From Phytohabitans houttuyneae (GTDB lineage Bacteria > Actinomycetota > Actinomycetes > Mycobacteriales > Micromonosporaceae): a stretch of 64,000 bases of DNA. The stretch's first letter is position 1, and each line of letters begins with the position of its first letter. Shown one piece after another: positions 29,151-38,019 of this stretch. The notes beneath the pieces are model-generated. The model saw only the letters and a list, made by a program, of their open reading frames with translations. It did not search any database and was not told where the DNA came from. Position numbers and translations under genes: made by a program. The stretch lies in contig NZ_BLPF01000001.1 in assembly GCF_011764425.1 (NCBI RefSeq), forward strand, positions 62,001 to 126,000. The letters are read 5' to 3'.

Positions 29151-29657
29151 GTGTTTCGCGAATCCAGCGCCCTGGCGGCCGTCGCCGTCCTGATCGCCGC
29201 CGCCGGGTGCAACCAGTCGCCGGACCAGCCGGCGGGCCAGGCCGCGCCGCCCACACAGACCGCGCCGGCGGCACCGCCCCCGGCGTCGACCGCACCGGCG
29301 GCGCCCCCGAGCTCGGCCGCGCCGGCGCCGCCCGCCCAGCCCGTGCCGCCACAGGTCGTGCCGGTGCCCGTACCGGTGCCGGTGCCGCATCCGGTGCCGT
29401 ACGCGGTGCCGGAGGGGTACGCCCCGCTCGGGCAGCTCGCCACCGTCACCCAGGAGGCCAACCTGCGGGCCGAGCCCAACACGACGTCCACGGTGCTGGC
29501 CGAGCTGCCCGCCGGCAGCACTGTCGACGTGTTGTGCTGGGTGACCGGCGAGCCGACGTTCGGCACCGACAAGTACGGGTCGATGTGGCTCAGCGTCTCC
29601 ACCGGCGGCTTTGTCCACTCGCACCTGACAAGCCCGGTGGACGTAGCCGCCTGCTGA
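29151..29657 (+). CDS. Secreted SH3-domain lipoprotein
   Basis: 168 residues. The GTG start has GGAGG ten bases upstream. A short hydrophobic signal ends in a lipobox (LIAAAGC), predicting lipid attachment at Cys 21. A long Pro/Ala/Thr-rich linker of about 70 residues with PVPVPVPVP follows. The C-terminal ~75 residues resemble a bacterial SH3 domain (ATVTQEANLRAEPNTTSTVL, GSTVDVLCWVTGE, WLSVSTGGFVHS). Such domains bind peptidoglycan, so it is likely a surface-anchored wall-binding protein. No enzymatic domain is present. Confidence 0.8.
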   Translation: MFRESSALAAVAVLIAAAGCNQSPDQPAGQAAPPTQTAPAAPPPASTAPAAPPSSAAPAPPAQPVPPQVVPVPVPVPVPHPVPYAVPEGYAPLGQLATVTQEANLRAEPNTTSTVLAELPAGSTVDVLCWVTGEPTFGTDKYGSMWLSVSTGGFVHSHLTSPVDVAAC

Positions 29658-30025
29658 GCGCGGGCCGGGCGCGACTCCCCGCCGCGAGCGGCGAAAAGCC
29701 GCGCCCGGCGGCGCAAACCTGGAGTGCTTTCGGGTCGAGGTGGGCGATCCGTCCACAATCGAGCGGGGTGGTCGCCGTTGCCTGATGCCGATCAAGAAAG
29801 CTGACAGATCCGCCGGAGTCGGCCGCCCGGGCGATCTGGGCGACCGCAGGGGTGAACAACGGTCTGGACCACACTGGGTCCTTGACCGGCATCAACAAGC
29901 GCCCCCATAGAGCAGATCGTGGTCGTTTGCTGCCCCTGTAGGGGCAGCAAACGACCACGATCTCAACGGCACCCAGGGGATGAGCTCGCCCACCGCGGAG
30001 GGTGAGGCCGCGGGAGCATTGGTCT
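29658..30025. other. Intergenic region with perfect hairpin (family D) and family A half-copy
   Basis: 368 bp without a supported gene. It contains a perfect inverted repeat at 29914-29963 (separate entry), preceded by the CCTTGACCGGC element also seen at 16.85 kb, and a half-copy of repeat family A at about 29996-30022 lying directly behind the stop of the minus-strand metalloprotease gene. Confidence 0.65.
29914..29963. repeat. Perfect 23-bp-arm hairpin with TGTA loop
   Basis: Left arm 29914-29936 begins AGATCGTGGTCGTTTGC and ends TGCCCC. Right arm 29941-29963 is its exact reverse complement, and the spacer is TGTA. No T-run follows on either side, so it is not a plain intrinsic terminator. 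The arm length and exactness suggest a mobile palindromic element or a strong transcript hairpin between convergent genes. Confidence 0.75.
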
Positions 30026-31264
30026 CTAGTAGCCGTACCTCGACTTCAGGTGCCGCCACCAGTCACGGAACATCCACCGGTCGAACTCGGTGATCTGCGA
30101 CGCGCTGCCCGCCTTCATGATGAACCCCTGCCCCGGCAGCGGGTCCCAGTCGTAGAAGTCGTCCAGGCCGTACGTGTGTCCGAGTTCGTGCAGGAAGATG
30201 TGGATGTTCTCGGAGTTGCGGGCGTTCACGAAGTACTCGCGACCCATCCGCTGGCCCCAGTCACCGCCCGCACCGCCGCCGAAGCCGTCGGTCAGCCACA
30301 GCGAGTGGTCGTAGTGGCGGGACGCGCCGCCTGGGCAGTTGGGGTAGTTGCCGCTCTGGTTGAAGAAGCGGCCGCACGGCTCCGAGCACTGTGGAGCGTT
30401 TTCGCGGATGTTGTTGACGTAGATGTCGACCGAGCTGTCCGTCCACTGTAGCTGGTTGCGGTCACGCACCGCCCAGCCGACGACGTTCACCGGCACGTCC
30501 GTGTACGGCCAGTTGTTGTGGCCGACCATCACGTCCATCCACTTCTTGTACTGCCGCTTCAGCGCCGCGTGGATCTCGTCCCGCAGCTGCGCCGACACGG
30601 TCGCCGACGAGTCCCACCGCACGCAGTAGTTGATGTAACCGCGGTTGGCGAACAGCTGGTCCCAGCCGTAGTTGCGGAACCCGTACAGGTTGCCGTTGTT
30701 GTACGTCTGCTCCTGGTGCGTCCACACCGCGTTGAGCGGCTGCACCAGGTTGGACGGTGGGTTCCACCCGCTGCTCGGCGGCGCCGTGGTGACCGGCGGC
30801 GCGGTGGTGGCGGGCGGCGTCGTCGGCGGCCGCGTCGTGGGCGGGGCGGTCGTGGGGGTGCCCGGCGAGCCGGTGCACGCCACACCGTTCAGCGAAAACG
30901 CCGTCGGGTTCGTGTTCGTGGTGCTGAACTGGCCGTTGAACCCGAACGCCGCCGAGCCGTTGGTGCCCATCGCACCGTTCCAGCTCACGTTCGTCGCGGT
31001 GACCGCGGCGCCGCTCTGGGTGACCGACGCGTTCCACGCCTGCGCCACCGACTGCCCGGTCGGGAACGACCAGGTGAGGCGCCACCCGTTGACGGGGTCG
31101 CCGAGGTTGCTGATCGCCACGTTCGCCGTGAAGCCGCCGCTCCACTGGGATGTGACGGTGTAGTTCACCCGGCAGGCGACCGCCGCTTCGGCCGCCGTCG
31201 CCACCAGCAGACCGCCGGCGAGCGACGCCACGACGGCGCCGGACGTCAGGACTGCACGTCTCAT
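30026..31264 (-). CDS. Secreted zinc metalloprotease with N-terminal CBM2 domain
   Basis: 412 residues. A Sec signal (RRAVLTSGAVVASLAGGLL...TAAEA) is followed by a family 2 carbohydrate-binding module (CRVNYTVTSQWSGGF to LNGVAC, with the WNASVTQSG and SWNG motifs) and a Thr/Pro linker (TTAPPTTRPPTTPPATTAPP). The catalytic part ends with HIFLHELGHTYGLDDFYDW, where HExxH plus a later Asp marks a zincin; CSEPCGRFF and CPGG cysteines may form disulfides. AGGAG lies just ahead of two consecutive ATGs; the one at 31264 has the better spacing. It would be exported and bind cellulose or chitin while cleaving protein. It is divergent from another CBM2 protein. Confidence 0.88.
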   Translation of the reverse strand: MRRAVLTSGAVVASLAGGLLVATAAEAAVACRVNYTVTSQWSGGFTANVAISNLGDPVNGWRLTWSFPTGQSVAQAWNASVTQSGAAVTATNVSWNGAMGTNGSAAFGFNGQFSTTNTNPTAFSLNGVACTGSPGTPTTAPPTTRPPTTPPATTAPPVTTAPPSSGWNPPSNLVQPLNAVWTHQEQTYNNGNLYGFRNYGWDQLFANRGYINYCVRWDSSATVSAQLRDEIHAALKRQYKKWMDVMVGHNNWPYTDVPVNVVGWAVRDRNQLQWTDSSVDIYVNNIRENAPQCSEPCGRFFNQSGNYPNCPGGASRHYDHSLWLTDGFGGGAGGDWGQRMGREYFVNARNSENIHIFLHELGHTYGLDDFYDWDPLPGQGFIMKAGSASQITEFDRWMFRDWWRHLKSRYGY

Positions 31265-31370
31265 CATGCTCCTTCGCATGTTCGTGCGACCTCGCCCGGC
31301 GACCGCTACATAGTTTGATGCCCATACATAATTGCCCGGTGCTATCGTGCCGTCAACGATCGGAGTGAAT

Positions 31371-32867
31371 ATGTTTAGACCTCGATGGCTTGCGGGCCTG
31401 GTGGCGATGGCTGCCGCCGTCCCGCTCGCCGCGGCGGCTCCAGCGAGGGCCGCCGTTCCCCTCGACCAGATAACCGTCTCCACCACGCAGGTCGCCTTCG
31501 GTCTGCAGCGCCCCACCGCGATTGCCGGCATCGACAGCGGCCGCCTCCTCATCACCGAGAAGGTCGGCACCGTGCGGCTGTACGATCCCACCTCCGGCCT
31601 CGCGACGGCGCCCGTCCTCGACATCGGCTCGAAAGTCGATGTATCCGGCAACGAGCGCGGCCTGCTCGGCATCGCGCCGGCGCCCGACTTCGCGACAAGC
31701 CAGACGGTGTACGTGGCGTACACCGCCCTCCCCGACGGCACCCTCACCCTCTCGCGGGTCCGCCTCGGCAACGCGGCCAGCGAGCAGGTACTGCTGACCC
31801 AGGCGCACAGCGAGTTCTCCAACCACAACGGCGGCCAGGTGGCGTTCGGCGGCGACGGCTACCTCTACTGGAGCCTCGGCGACGGCGGCGCGGCCGACGA
31901 CGTGCTCGCCAGCGGCCAGAACCTCGGCACGCTGCTCGGCAAGATCGTGCGGCTGGACGTGAGCCGGACCTGCGGCACCCAGCCGTACTGCGTGCCGGCC
32001 GACAACCCGTTCGTCGGCCGGGCCGGCGCCCGCCCGGAGATCTGGACGTGGGGCCTGCGCAACCCGTGGCGCTTCTCGTTCGACACCCGCCCCGGCGGCG
32101 ACAACTCGCTGTGGATCGCCGACGTCGGCCAGGGCACGTGGGAGGAGGTCGACCACCTCGGCGCGGCACAGGGCGGCGCCAACCTCGGCTGGTCCTGCCG
32201 CGAGGGCCGCGTGGTCTTCAACGCCGAGCGGTGCATCGCCGGCGAAACGTACGTCGACCCGGTGCACGTCCACCAGACCTCGGTCGACGGCTGCGCGGTC
32301 ATCGGCGGCTTCGTGTACCGCGGCGCCCAGTTCGCGGACATCGCCGGCGGCACCTACTTCCACACCGACTACTGCTCGGCGTCCGTGTGGGGCATCCGCA
32401 AGATGGCCGACGGCAGCCACCAGAGCCTCAAGCTGACCACGCTCGACATCGTGCAGCCGACCAGCCTGGGCGTCGACTCCAACGGCGAGCTGTACCTCGT
32501 CAACGACCTGCCCGGCCAGCTGCACAAGATCTCGTTCGGCCGCGTGGCGCCGCCGGTCGCGTGCCGCGTCACGTACGACACGCAGGTCTGGGGCACCGGC
32601 TTCCGGGCCACCGTCAAGCTCACCAACACCGGCACGGAGCCGGTGAACGGCTGGACCGTCGGCTGGGCCTTCCCCGGCGCCCAGCGGGTCGGCAGCGCCT
32701 GGAACGCGAGCATCACGCAGAGCGGCGCCACCGTCTCCGCGCGGAACGCGAGCTGGAACGGCGCCATCGCACCCGGCGCGACGGTCGAGTTCGGCTTCCT
32801 GGGCACGCCGGGCGGAGCTCAGCCCGCACCCGCCGCGTTCACGCTCAACGGCAACGCCTGCGGGTAG
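31371..32867 (+). CDS. Secreted PQQ-type sugar dehydrogenase (GSDH/sorbosone fold) with C-terminal CBM2
   Basis: 498 residues. A signal peptide (PRWLAGLVAMAAAVPLAAAA) precedes a six-bladed propeller of the soluble glucose/sorbosone dehydrogenase type: LQRPTAIAGI, ERGLLGIAPAPDF, HNGGQVAFGGDGYLYWSLGD, EIWTWGLRNPWRFSFD and WIADVGQGTWEEVD are all classic. The last ~105 residues are a CBM2 (CRVTYDTQVWGTGF ... WNASITQSGA ... LNGNACG). It would oxidise sugars or polysaccharide ends with PQQ or a similar cofactor outside the cell; no PQQ synthesis gene is in the window. It shares a 106-bp divergent promoter region with the CBM2 metalloprotease. A strong hairpin follows the stop. Confidence 0.9.
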   Translation: MFRPRWLAGLVAMAAAVPLAAAAPARAAVPLDQITVSTTQVAFGLQRPTAIAGIDSGRLLITEKVGTVRLYDPTSGLATAPVLDIGSKVDVSGNERGLLGIAPAPDFATSQTVYVAYTALPDGTLTLSRVRLGNAASEQVLLTQAHSEFSNHNGGQVAFGGDGYLYWSLGDGGAADDVLASGQNLGTLLGKIVRLDVSRTCGTQPYCVPADNPFVGRAGARPEIWTWGLRNPWRFSFDTRPGGDNSLWIADVGQGTWEEVDHLGAAQGGANLGWSCREGRVVFNAERCIAGETYVDPVHVHQTSVDGCAVIGGFVYRGAQFADIAGGTYFHTDYCSASVWGIRKMADGSHQSLKLTTLDIVQPTSLGVDSNGELYLVNDLPGQLHKISFGRVAPPVACRVTYDTQVWGTGFRATVKLTNTGTEPVNGWTVGWAFPGAQRVGSAWNASITQSGATVSARNASWNGAIAPGATVEFGFLGTPGGAQPAPAAFTLNGNACG

Positions 32868-32873
32868 AAAAGT

Positions 32874-32911
32874 CCGGCGGCCGGGCCCATGGTCCCGAGC
32901 CCGGCCGCCGG
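32874..32911. terminator. Bidirectional hairpin between convergent genes
   Basis: A 13-bp perfect stem, CCGGCGGCCGGGC paired with GCCCGGCCGCCGG, with a 12-nt loop. It lies 6 bp after the sugar-dehydrogenase stop and 9 bp before the convergent aldo/keto reductase stop. Position and GC stem fit a shared terminator, although T-runs are lacking. Confidence 0.7.
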
Positions 32912-32920
32912 GCCCCTCGG

Positions 32921-33919
32921 CTAAGCCCCGGCCGTGTCCAGGCGGGCCAGCTGCGCCTCGTCGAGCTTGACGTCGAGCGCCGGCAGCGCCGCCTCGAACT
33001 GCGCGACCGTGCGCGGCCCGAGCAGCGTCACCATGGCCGGGTCCGTCTGGTGCAGCAGCCACGCGATCACCAGCTGGTTGGGCGTGACACCCAGCTCCCC
33101 CGCCAGCTCGGTGAGCACCGCGAGCCGCGCCTCGGCGTCCGGCCCCTCGTACGCACCCATCATGTCGTGGCCGCGCCGCTTCTCCGGGTCGTCGTAGATG
33201 CCCTTCAGGATCGGCGAGTACGCCACGAGCGTCACGTCGCGGTTGGCCCGCAGGAAGTCCATCTGCTCGTCGTCCACGATGGACGCGTGCGACAGGCCCG
33301 CCCGCCGCCGCAGGTAGCTGTGCTGCTGCTGCAGCGCGACCGGCGCCACCCAGCCGTTGCGCTCGGCCACCTGCCGCACCCGCTCCAGCCGCCAGGTGCG
33401 CACGTTGGACCAGCCGATGTAGCGCACCTTGCCCGCCCGCACCACCTCGTCCAGCGCCTCGAGCGTCTCTTCGATCGGCGTGTCGCGGTCGTCGACGTGC
33501 ACGTAGTACAGGTCGATGTGGTCGATCCCGAGCCGCCGCAGGCTGTCGTCCACCGCGCGGCGCAGGGTGTCGCCGCCGGCACCCTCGTACTCCTTGCTCA
33601 CGACCTCCCACCCCGCGCCGCGCACCTCCTCGGCACGCTCGACCCACGCGCTGCCCTTGGTGGCGAGGAAGACGTCATCACGCCGGCCGCGCTTGGCAAA
33701 CCAGCGGCCCAGCAGCGCCTCGCTCTCACCACCCCGGTCACCGGGGCCGGTCCACCACGCGTAGCAGTTGGCCGTGTCGACGAAGCTCCCGCCCGCGGCG
33801 AGGTACCTGTCGAGAATCTCGAACGAGTCGGCCTCATTGGTGCGCGTCCCCATGAGCATCGCGCCCAGGGCGAGCTGGCTGACCCGCTCGCCCGTGTTTC
33901 CGAGTGCAACGGTATCCAT
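32921..33919 (-). CDS. Aldo/keto reductase
   Basis: 332 residues with the AKR barrel motifs LGNTGERVSQLALGAMLMG, FVDTANCYAWW (catalytic Tyr and Asp region), FLATKGSAW (Lys), YYVHVDDRDTPIEETL (His) and a C-terminal coenzyme loop (LLGPRTVAQFEAAL). NADPH-dependent reduction of an aldehyde or ketone is expected. It is monocistronic and convergent with the CBM2 sugar dehydrogenase. The substrate is not inferable; it is not part of the fucose operon. Confidence 0.9.
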   Translation of the reverse strand: MDTVALGNTGERVSQLALGAMLMGTRTNEADSFEILDRYLAAGGSFVDTANCYAWWTGPGDRGGESEALLGRWFAKRGRRDDVFLATKGSAWVERAEEVRGAGWEVVSKEYEGAGGDTLRRAVDDSLRRLGIDHIDLYYVHVDDRDTPIEETLEALDEVVRAGKVRYIGWSNVRTWRLERVRQVAERNGWVAPVALQQQHSYLRRRAGLSHASIVDDEQMDFLRANRDVTLVAYSPILKGIYDDPEKRRGHDMMGAYEGPDAEARLAVLTELAGELGVTPNQLVIAWLLHQTDPAMVTLLGPRTVAQFEAALPALDVKLDEAQLARLDTAGA

Positions 33920-35101
33920 GCCGAAGACCGTAGAAGTTAGAGCGCACACGAAGTCAAAACCATCCCGACCAAGATTTACCCCGGTCCGCGCCAGTCACCG
34001 GCCGCACGCTCCCGCGGGCACCGCTCCGGCCGGCGGCTCGCCAGGGCTCGCCGACTTCCCCGACCTCCGCTGCCAAGTCCGCCCCACAAGCCCTCTCGCA
34101 CCCGCACCGATACGCGATCACCACTTCCGGACACGCCCCACCGCTCCAGCACCCGTGCCCGATCCTGCCCTCAATCCGCAGCGCGATCCCAGCCCTCCGT
34201 TCTCGCGTGATCGTGGTCTCCAGAGCAACAAATCGCCCAAAACGGCTATTCAGACCGTGCTCACGTCTGCTGAGCCCACGATCACGCGCGACGGCCGTGG
34301 GGGATGCAGCCGAGCCCGGGCGGCCCGGTGAGCAGGCAGCGACCACAGGCTCCCACCTGACGCCCGGAGCGCCCTCACTGTCCATCATGGTCAGGACCGT
34401 TACTGCCGCAACCATGCTCCACGCGGGGCGGCAAGCTGGCCCCGTCACCGGACCGAATTCCGCACCTGGCGGCACCGGTTGATCTTCGACTCGGACTGCG
34501 GGCCAGATAGGTGCGAACATCCTCCCCCGCGCCCTCGCCAGCCGACTCCAACAGATCTCGGCGAGTCAGCGTCCTCGACTCTCGGAGTTGGGATTGCTTC
34601 CCGTCCGACAGCGTCCGGTGTCTTCCCATCTCGCGATGTCCGCGCCGTCTGGCACCGTCGTCGCGGTCTGTGACTGTCGATCGGTTGGGGTCCGGTGAGC
34701 TTCGAGATCTTGGTGAGTTAGCGCCGCCATTTCGACGCTAACTTGCCAAGATCTGCCGGAGCGGGCTCCCAATTGAGCTGGGCGACCACGGAAGGTGAGG
34801 CGGCGACCGCGGCACAGCGGCAGCTCACATCCAACTCGGCGTCGGACTTCAAGAGCGCTCACCTGACCGCGAAAAGGCTCCAGACGACGAAACCCGGAAA
34901 GTCGACGCGTCGAAATGGCGCACTTACTCACCAAGATCTGCATCTTGCTTGGCTTCCGGGGGCGGCGCCCGCGTCGACGCCCACTGTGGACGGCTTCGGG
35001 CGCGGGCGATCGGCGCGGGGTTCGCCAAGCGCGGAGGGTGAGGCCGCGGGAGCAACGGTCCGGACCACCGCGGACATCGCGGCAGCTCGCCTCAAAAGGT
35101 C
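33920..35101. repeat. 1.2-kb repeat-dense intergenic region
   Basis: No gene is supported. It holds a family C copy (34008-34075, minus), an imperfect hairpin at about 34203-34293 (GCGTGATCGTGG / CCACGATCACGC), a family B palindrome at 34705-34754, a second half-copy at about 34912-34939, a stretch at about 34752-34905 that is an inverted homologue of 56125-56285, and a family A copy at about 35031-35095 ending next to the gntR stop. Short ORFs here have no family signature. Confidence 0.7.
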
Positions 35102-35773
35102 TTAAAGGGCGCGCCGCAACCAGTCCTCGACGCCGGCGACGTGCACGGTGGCCCAGGAGCGGGCCAGCTCGGGCTGGCGGGACGCGATCGCCTCCAGGAT
35201 CGCGGCGTGCTGCTCGCGGGTCTTCGCGACCGCGCCCTCCTGGGTCAGGCCGCGCCAGATGCGGGCGCGGGTGGTCGGCCCGGAGAGGCTGTCGATGAGC
35301 GAGCAGAGCACGTTGTTGCCGGAGCCGGCGGCGATGCGGCGGTGAAACTCCAGGTCGTTGGCGACCAGCGCGTCGATCGTCGGGTCTTCGCCGAGCTCGG
35401 CCAGCACCGTACGCAGGCCGTCCACCTCGGCGTCGGTCATGCGCTGGGCGGCCAGGGCCGTGGCGGACGGTTCGAGGATCCGCCGCACCTCGAAGAACTC
35501 CAGCACCGTGTCGTCGCGGTGGAAGTCGACCACGAAGCTCAGCGCGTCGAGCAGGAGGCCGGGCGCGAGGCTCGTCACGTACGTGCCGTCGCCCTGGCGC
35601 ACGTCCAGCACGCGGATCAGTGAAAGCGCCTTGACCGCCTCGCGCAGCGAGTTGCGCGACAGGCCCAGCCGCTCGGCGAGGTCGGCCTCGCGCGGCAACC
35701 GGTCGCCGGGGCGCATCTCGCCCGACACGATCATGCCTTTGATCTTTTCGATCGCCTCGTCGGTGACCGCCAT
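35102..35773 (-). CDS. GntR/FadR family regulator of the fucose operon
   Basis: 223 residues. The N-terminal winged helix reads GEMRPGDRLPREADLAERLG and LSRNSLREAVKALSLIRVLD. The C-terminal FCD helical ligand domain has the metal-binding pattern NDLEFHRRIA with later His (EQHAAIL, TVHVAGVEDW). It is the last gene of the minus-strand L-fucose operon, 18 bp after the lactonase, so it probably senses an operon intermediate such as L-fuconate (inference). A family A repeat lies immediately behind its stop. Confidence 0.9.
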   Translation of the reverse strand: MAVTDEAIEKIKGMIVSGEMRPGDRLPREADLAERLGLSRNSLREAVKALSLIRVLDVRQGDGTYVTSLAPGLLLDALSFVVDFHRDDTVLEFFEVRRILEPSATALAAQRMTDAEVDGLRTVLAELGEDPTIDALVANDLEFHRRIAAGSGNNVLCSLIDSLSGPTTRARIWRGLTQEGAVAKTREQHAAILEAIASRQPELARSWATVHVAGVEDWLRRAL

Positions 35774-35791
35774 ATGTCGCCTCCTCCGGGG

Positions 35792-36646
35792 CTACGGTCG
35801 TAGATCGTACGTCCGGAGGGCCGTTCCGCCGAACACCGCGTCCCGCTCGGCCGGTGACAGCGGCGGCAGCGCGTCGGCCAGCGCGTCCTTGACCCGCTCG
35901 TAGGAGGCGGCGAGCAGGCACACCGGCCAGTCCGAGCCGAACATCACCCGATCGGGTCCGAAGGCGTCCACCGCCACCGCCACGTACGGGCAGAGGTCTC
36001 CCACCGTCCACGCGCTCCAGTCGGCCTCGGTGACCAGGCCGGAGAGCTTCGCGGTCACGTTGGGGTGTGCGGCGAGGGCGGCCAGCGGGCCGCGCCACCG
36101 CGCGAAGCCGGCGGCGCCCTCCACGATCGGCGGCTTGCCGAGGTGGTCGAGCACGAGGCTGACCTCCGGCAGGTCGCCGGCGAGGCGGGCCGCCGCGGTG
36201 AGCTGGTCCGCCCGCAGCACCAGGTCGAAGGGGAGTCCGGCAGCCGCGATGGTACGCAGCCCGCGGCGCACCCCGGCCCGGTCCAGGTAACCCGGGTCCG
36301 ACTCCCCCTGCACCTGCGCCCGGATGCCGGCCAGCCGCTCGCCGCCGGGCAGTGCGCGGTAGCCGGCGATCGTGTCGGCGAGCGCCGGGTCCTCCGGGTC
36401 GGCCCACGCGACCACGCCGGCGATGAGCGGCGAGGTCCGCGCGTACCCGAGCAGCAGCTCGGCCTCGGCGGTGTCGCAGCGCCCGCCCTCGACCAGCACG
36501 GTGCGGGCCACGCCGCTGCCCTCGACCGCGGCGGCCAGGTCGCCGGGGCCGAACGTGTGGCGGATCGGTGCCAGCGCGGGCTCGTCCAGCCACGTGTACC
36601 CCTGGTCGGCGCCCCAGAGGTGGTGGTGCGCGTCCACGACCGTCAT
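35792..36646 (-). CDS. Amidohydrolase-2 family lactonase, probable L-fuconolactonase
   Basis: 284 residues. The TIM-barrel metal motifs are visible: VVDAHHHLWG at the N-terminus, SLVLDHLGKPP (His) and VMFGSDWPVC (Asp) near the C-terminus. COG3618-type enzymes hydrolyse sugar lactones. Position between an aldo/keto reductase and a GntR regulator in a fucose gene set supports L-fucono-1,5-lactone hydrolysis. The start ATG overlaps the stop of the upstream reductase (ATGA). Confidence 0.85.
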   Translation of the reverse strand: MTVVDAHHHLWGADQGYTWLDEPALAPIRHTFGPGDLAAAVEGSGVARTVLVEGGRCDTAEAELLLGYARTSPLIAGVVAWADPEDPALADTIAGYRALPGGERLAGIRAQVQGESDPGYLDRAGVRRGLRTIAAAGLPFDLVLRADQLTAAARLAGDLPEVSLVLDHLGKPPIVEGAAGFARWRGPLAALAAHPNVTAKLSGLVTEADWSAWTVGDLCPYVAVAVDAFGPDRVMFGSDWPVCLLAASYERVKDALADALPPLSPAERDAVFGGTALRTYDLRP

Positions 36647-37620
36647 GCCACACCGCCCGGCACCGGTGCGTCGGGGCGGAGCAGGCCCTCGGCGACGAGG
36701 TCGGCCCACAGCTCCTTCGGCGGCGGGTCGGCGTCGGCGAGGGCGGCGTTGCGGCGCACCTGGTCGGGGTCCTGCGCCCCCACCACGACGCACGCCACCG
36801 CGGGGTGCGCGGCCGCGAAGGCGATGGCCGCGGCCGGCAGCGACGTGCCGTGCCGCGCGCAGACGGCGGCGAGCGCGCGGGCGCGGTCGAGCACAGTGGA
36901 CGGAGCGGCCTCGTACTCGTACGGCAGGCCCTCGTGCGGCCGGTCCTCGGCGAGCAGCCCGCTGTTGAAGACGCCGGCGATCACCGCGCCCACCCCGCGC
37001 CGCTCGCACTCCGGCAGCAGCGTGTCGAGGGCCGGCTGTTCGAGCAGCGTGTACCGGCCGGCGATCATCACGAAGTCGACGTCGGTGTCGCGGGCGAAGC
37101 GATGCAGCGCGTCCCACCGCTTGCTGCCCACGCCGACCGCCCGCACCACGCCCTGGGCGCGCAGCTCGGCGAGGGCCGGGTACGCCTCGTCGAGGGCCGC
37201 CGGCATGTGGTCCTCGGGGTCGTGGACGAGCACGAGGTCCACCCAGTCGAGGCCGAGGCGGGCGAGGCTGCTGTCGAGCGTGCGGCGTACCCCGTCGGCG
37301 GTGAAGTCCCACACCCGGCGCTGGTCGGCGGGCACCGCGAAGCCCTCGCTGTCGCGGCGGCCGGCGCCTCCCGGGTCGGGCACGAGGCGGCGGCCGACCT
37401 TGGTGCTGAGCACGTACTCGGCGCGGGGGAAAGTGCGGACGGCGGCGCCCAGACGGCGCTCGGAGAGGCCGAGCCCGTAGTGCGGGGCGGTGTCGAAGTA
37501 GCGGACGCCTGCGTCCCAGGCGGCGGCGACGGTGCGGGCGGCGGTGGCGTCGTCGATCTCGTGGTAGAGGTTGCCGAGCTGGGCGCAGCCCAGGCCCAGC
37601 CGGCCGAGCGCGAGTGTCAC
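36643..37620 (-). CDS. Aldo/keto reductase, probable L-fucose dehydrogenase
   Basis: 325 residues from a GTG overlapping the mutarotase stop (GTGA). Barrel motifs: LGLGCAQLGNLYHEID, VRYFDTAPHYGLGLSERRLG (Asp and catalytic Tyr), YVLSTKVGR (Lys), DLVLVHDPEDH (His), and FNSGLLAEDRP. It resembles the D-threo-aldose/L-fucose 1-dehydrogenase group, which oxidises the sugar to its lactone with NAD(P)+. The same operon holds mutarotase, lactonase, dehydratase and keto-acid dehydrogenase, consistent with this step. Confidence 0.85.
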   Translation of the reverse strand: MTLALGRLGLGCAQLGNLYHEIDDATAARTVAAAWDAGVRYFDTAPHYGLGLSERRLGAAVRTFPRAEYVLSTKVGRRLVPDPGGAGRRDSEGFAVPADQRRVWDFTADGVRRTLDSSLARLGLDWVDLVLVHDPEDHMPAALDEAYPALAELRAQGVVRAVGVGSKRWDALHRFARDTDVDFVMIAGRYTLLEQPALDTLLPECERRGVGAVIAGVFNSGLLAEDRPHEGLPYEYEAAPSTVLDRARALAAVCARHGTSLPAAAIAFAAAHPAVACVVVGAQDPDQVRRNAALADADPPPKELWADLVAEGLLRPDAPVPGGVA

Positions 37621-37973
37621 GGCAGCTCCCAGACCAGCTTGATCCCCGAGTCGGTGCCGGAGTAGTCGTCCTCGACGTCGAGGAGCTCGGCCATGCGGGC
37701 CTGCCACGGCACGTTTGCCGGGTGGTCGCGGAGGGTGTCGCGCATCTTCCGGTAGTCCTCGACCTCGACCACGTGGAACAGGTCGCGGCCGTCGCGCCAG
37801 ATCCGCCAGGTGTGGACGCCGGCCTCCCGCAGCGCGGCGTCGAGCTCCGCCGGGATCGTCGCGTGGACCTCCTCGTACTCGCTTTCCTTGCCCGCCTTCA
37901 GCCGGGTGTGGAGCGCAATACGTTGGAACGGCCGTCCGGTGGTGCCTGATGGTTCGCGCGCAAGATCGCTCAC
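37617..37973 (-). CDS. Sugar mutarotase of the RhaM family, probable L-fucose mutarotase
   Basis: 118 residues. Motifs: RIALHTRLKAGKESEYEEVH, WRIWRDGRDLFHVVEVEDY and MAELLDVEDD, which are the L-rhamnose/L-fucose mutarotase signatures (catalytic His and Tyr, substrate-binding Trp-Arg). It interconverts alpha and beta anomers to feed the dehydrogenase. The GTG start at 37973 has GGAGG seven bases upstream. The 46-bp gap to the SDR gene is the only sizeable gap in the operon. Confidence 0.88.
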   Translation of the reverse strand: MSDLAREPSGTTGRPFQRIALHTRLKAGKESEYEEVHATIPAELDAALREAGVHTWRIWRDGRDLFHVVEVEDYRKMRDTLRDHPANVPWQARMAELLDVEDDYSGTDSGIKLVWELP

Positions 37974-38019
37974 GGCGGATCCTCCGATGTTTGTGGTCGC
38001 CGCGACGTCGCGGCGACGC

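Noticed and set aside
31385-33940. Long plus-strand frame overlapping the sugar dehydrogenase and aldo/keto reductase
   Set aside because: Arg/Pro-rich shadow without motifs; the real genes in other frames carry clear signatures.
33920-35101. Short ORFs in the repeat-dense gap
   Set aside because: They cover repeat copies, lack ribosome-binding sites and family motifs, and change frame between copies of the repeat.
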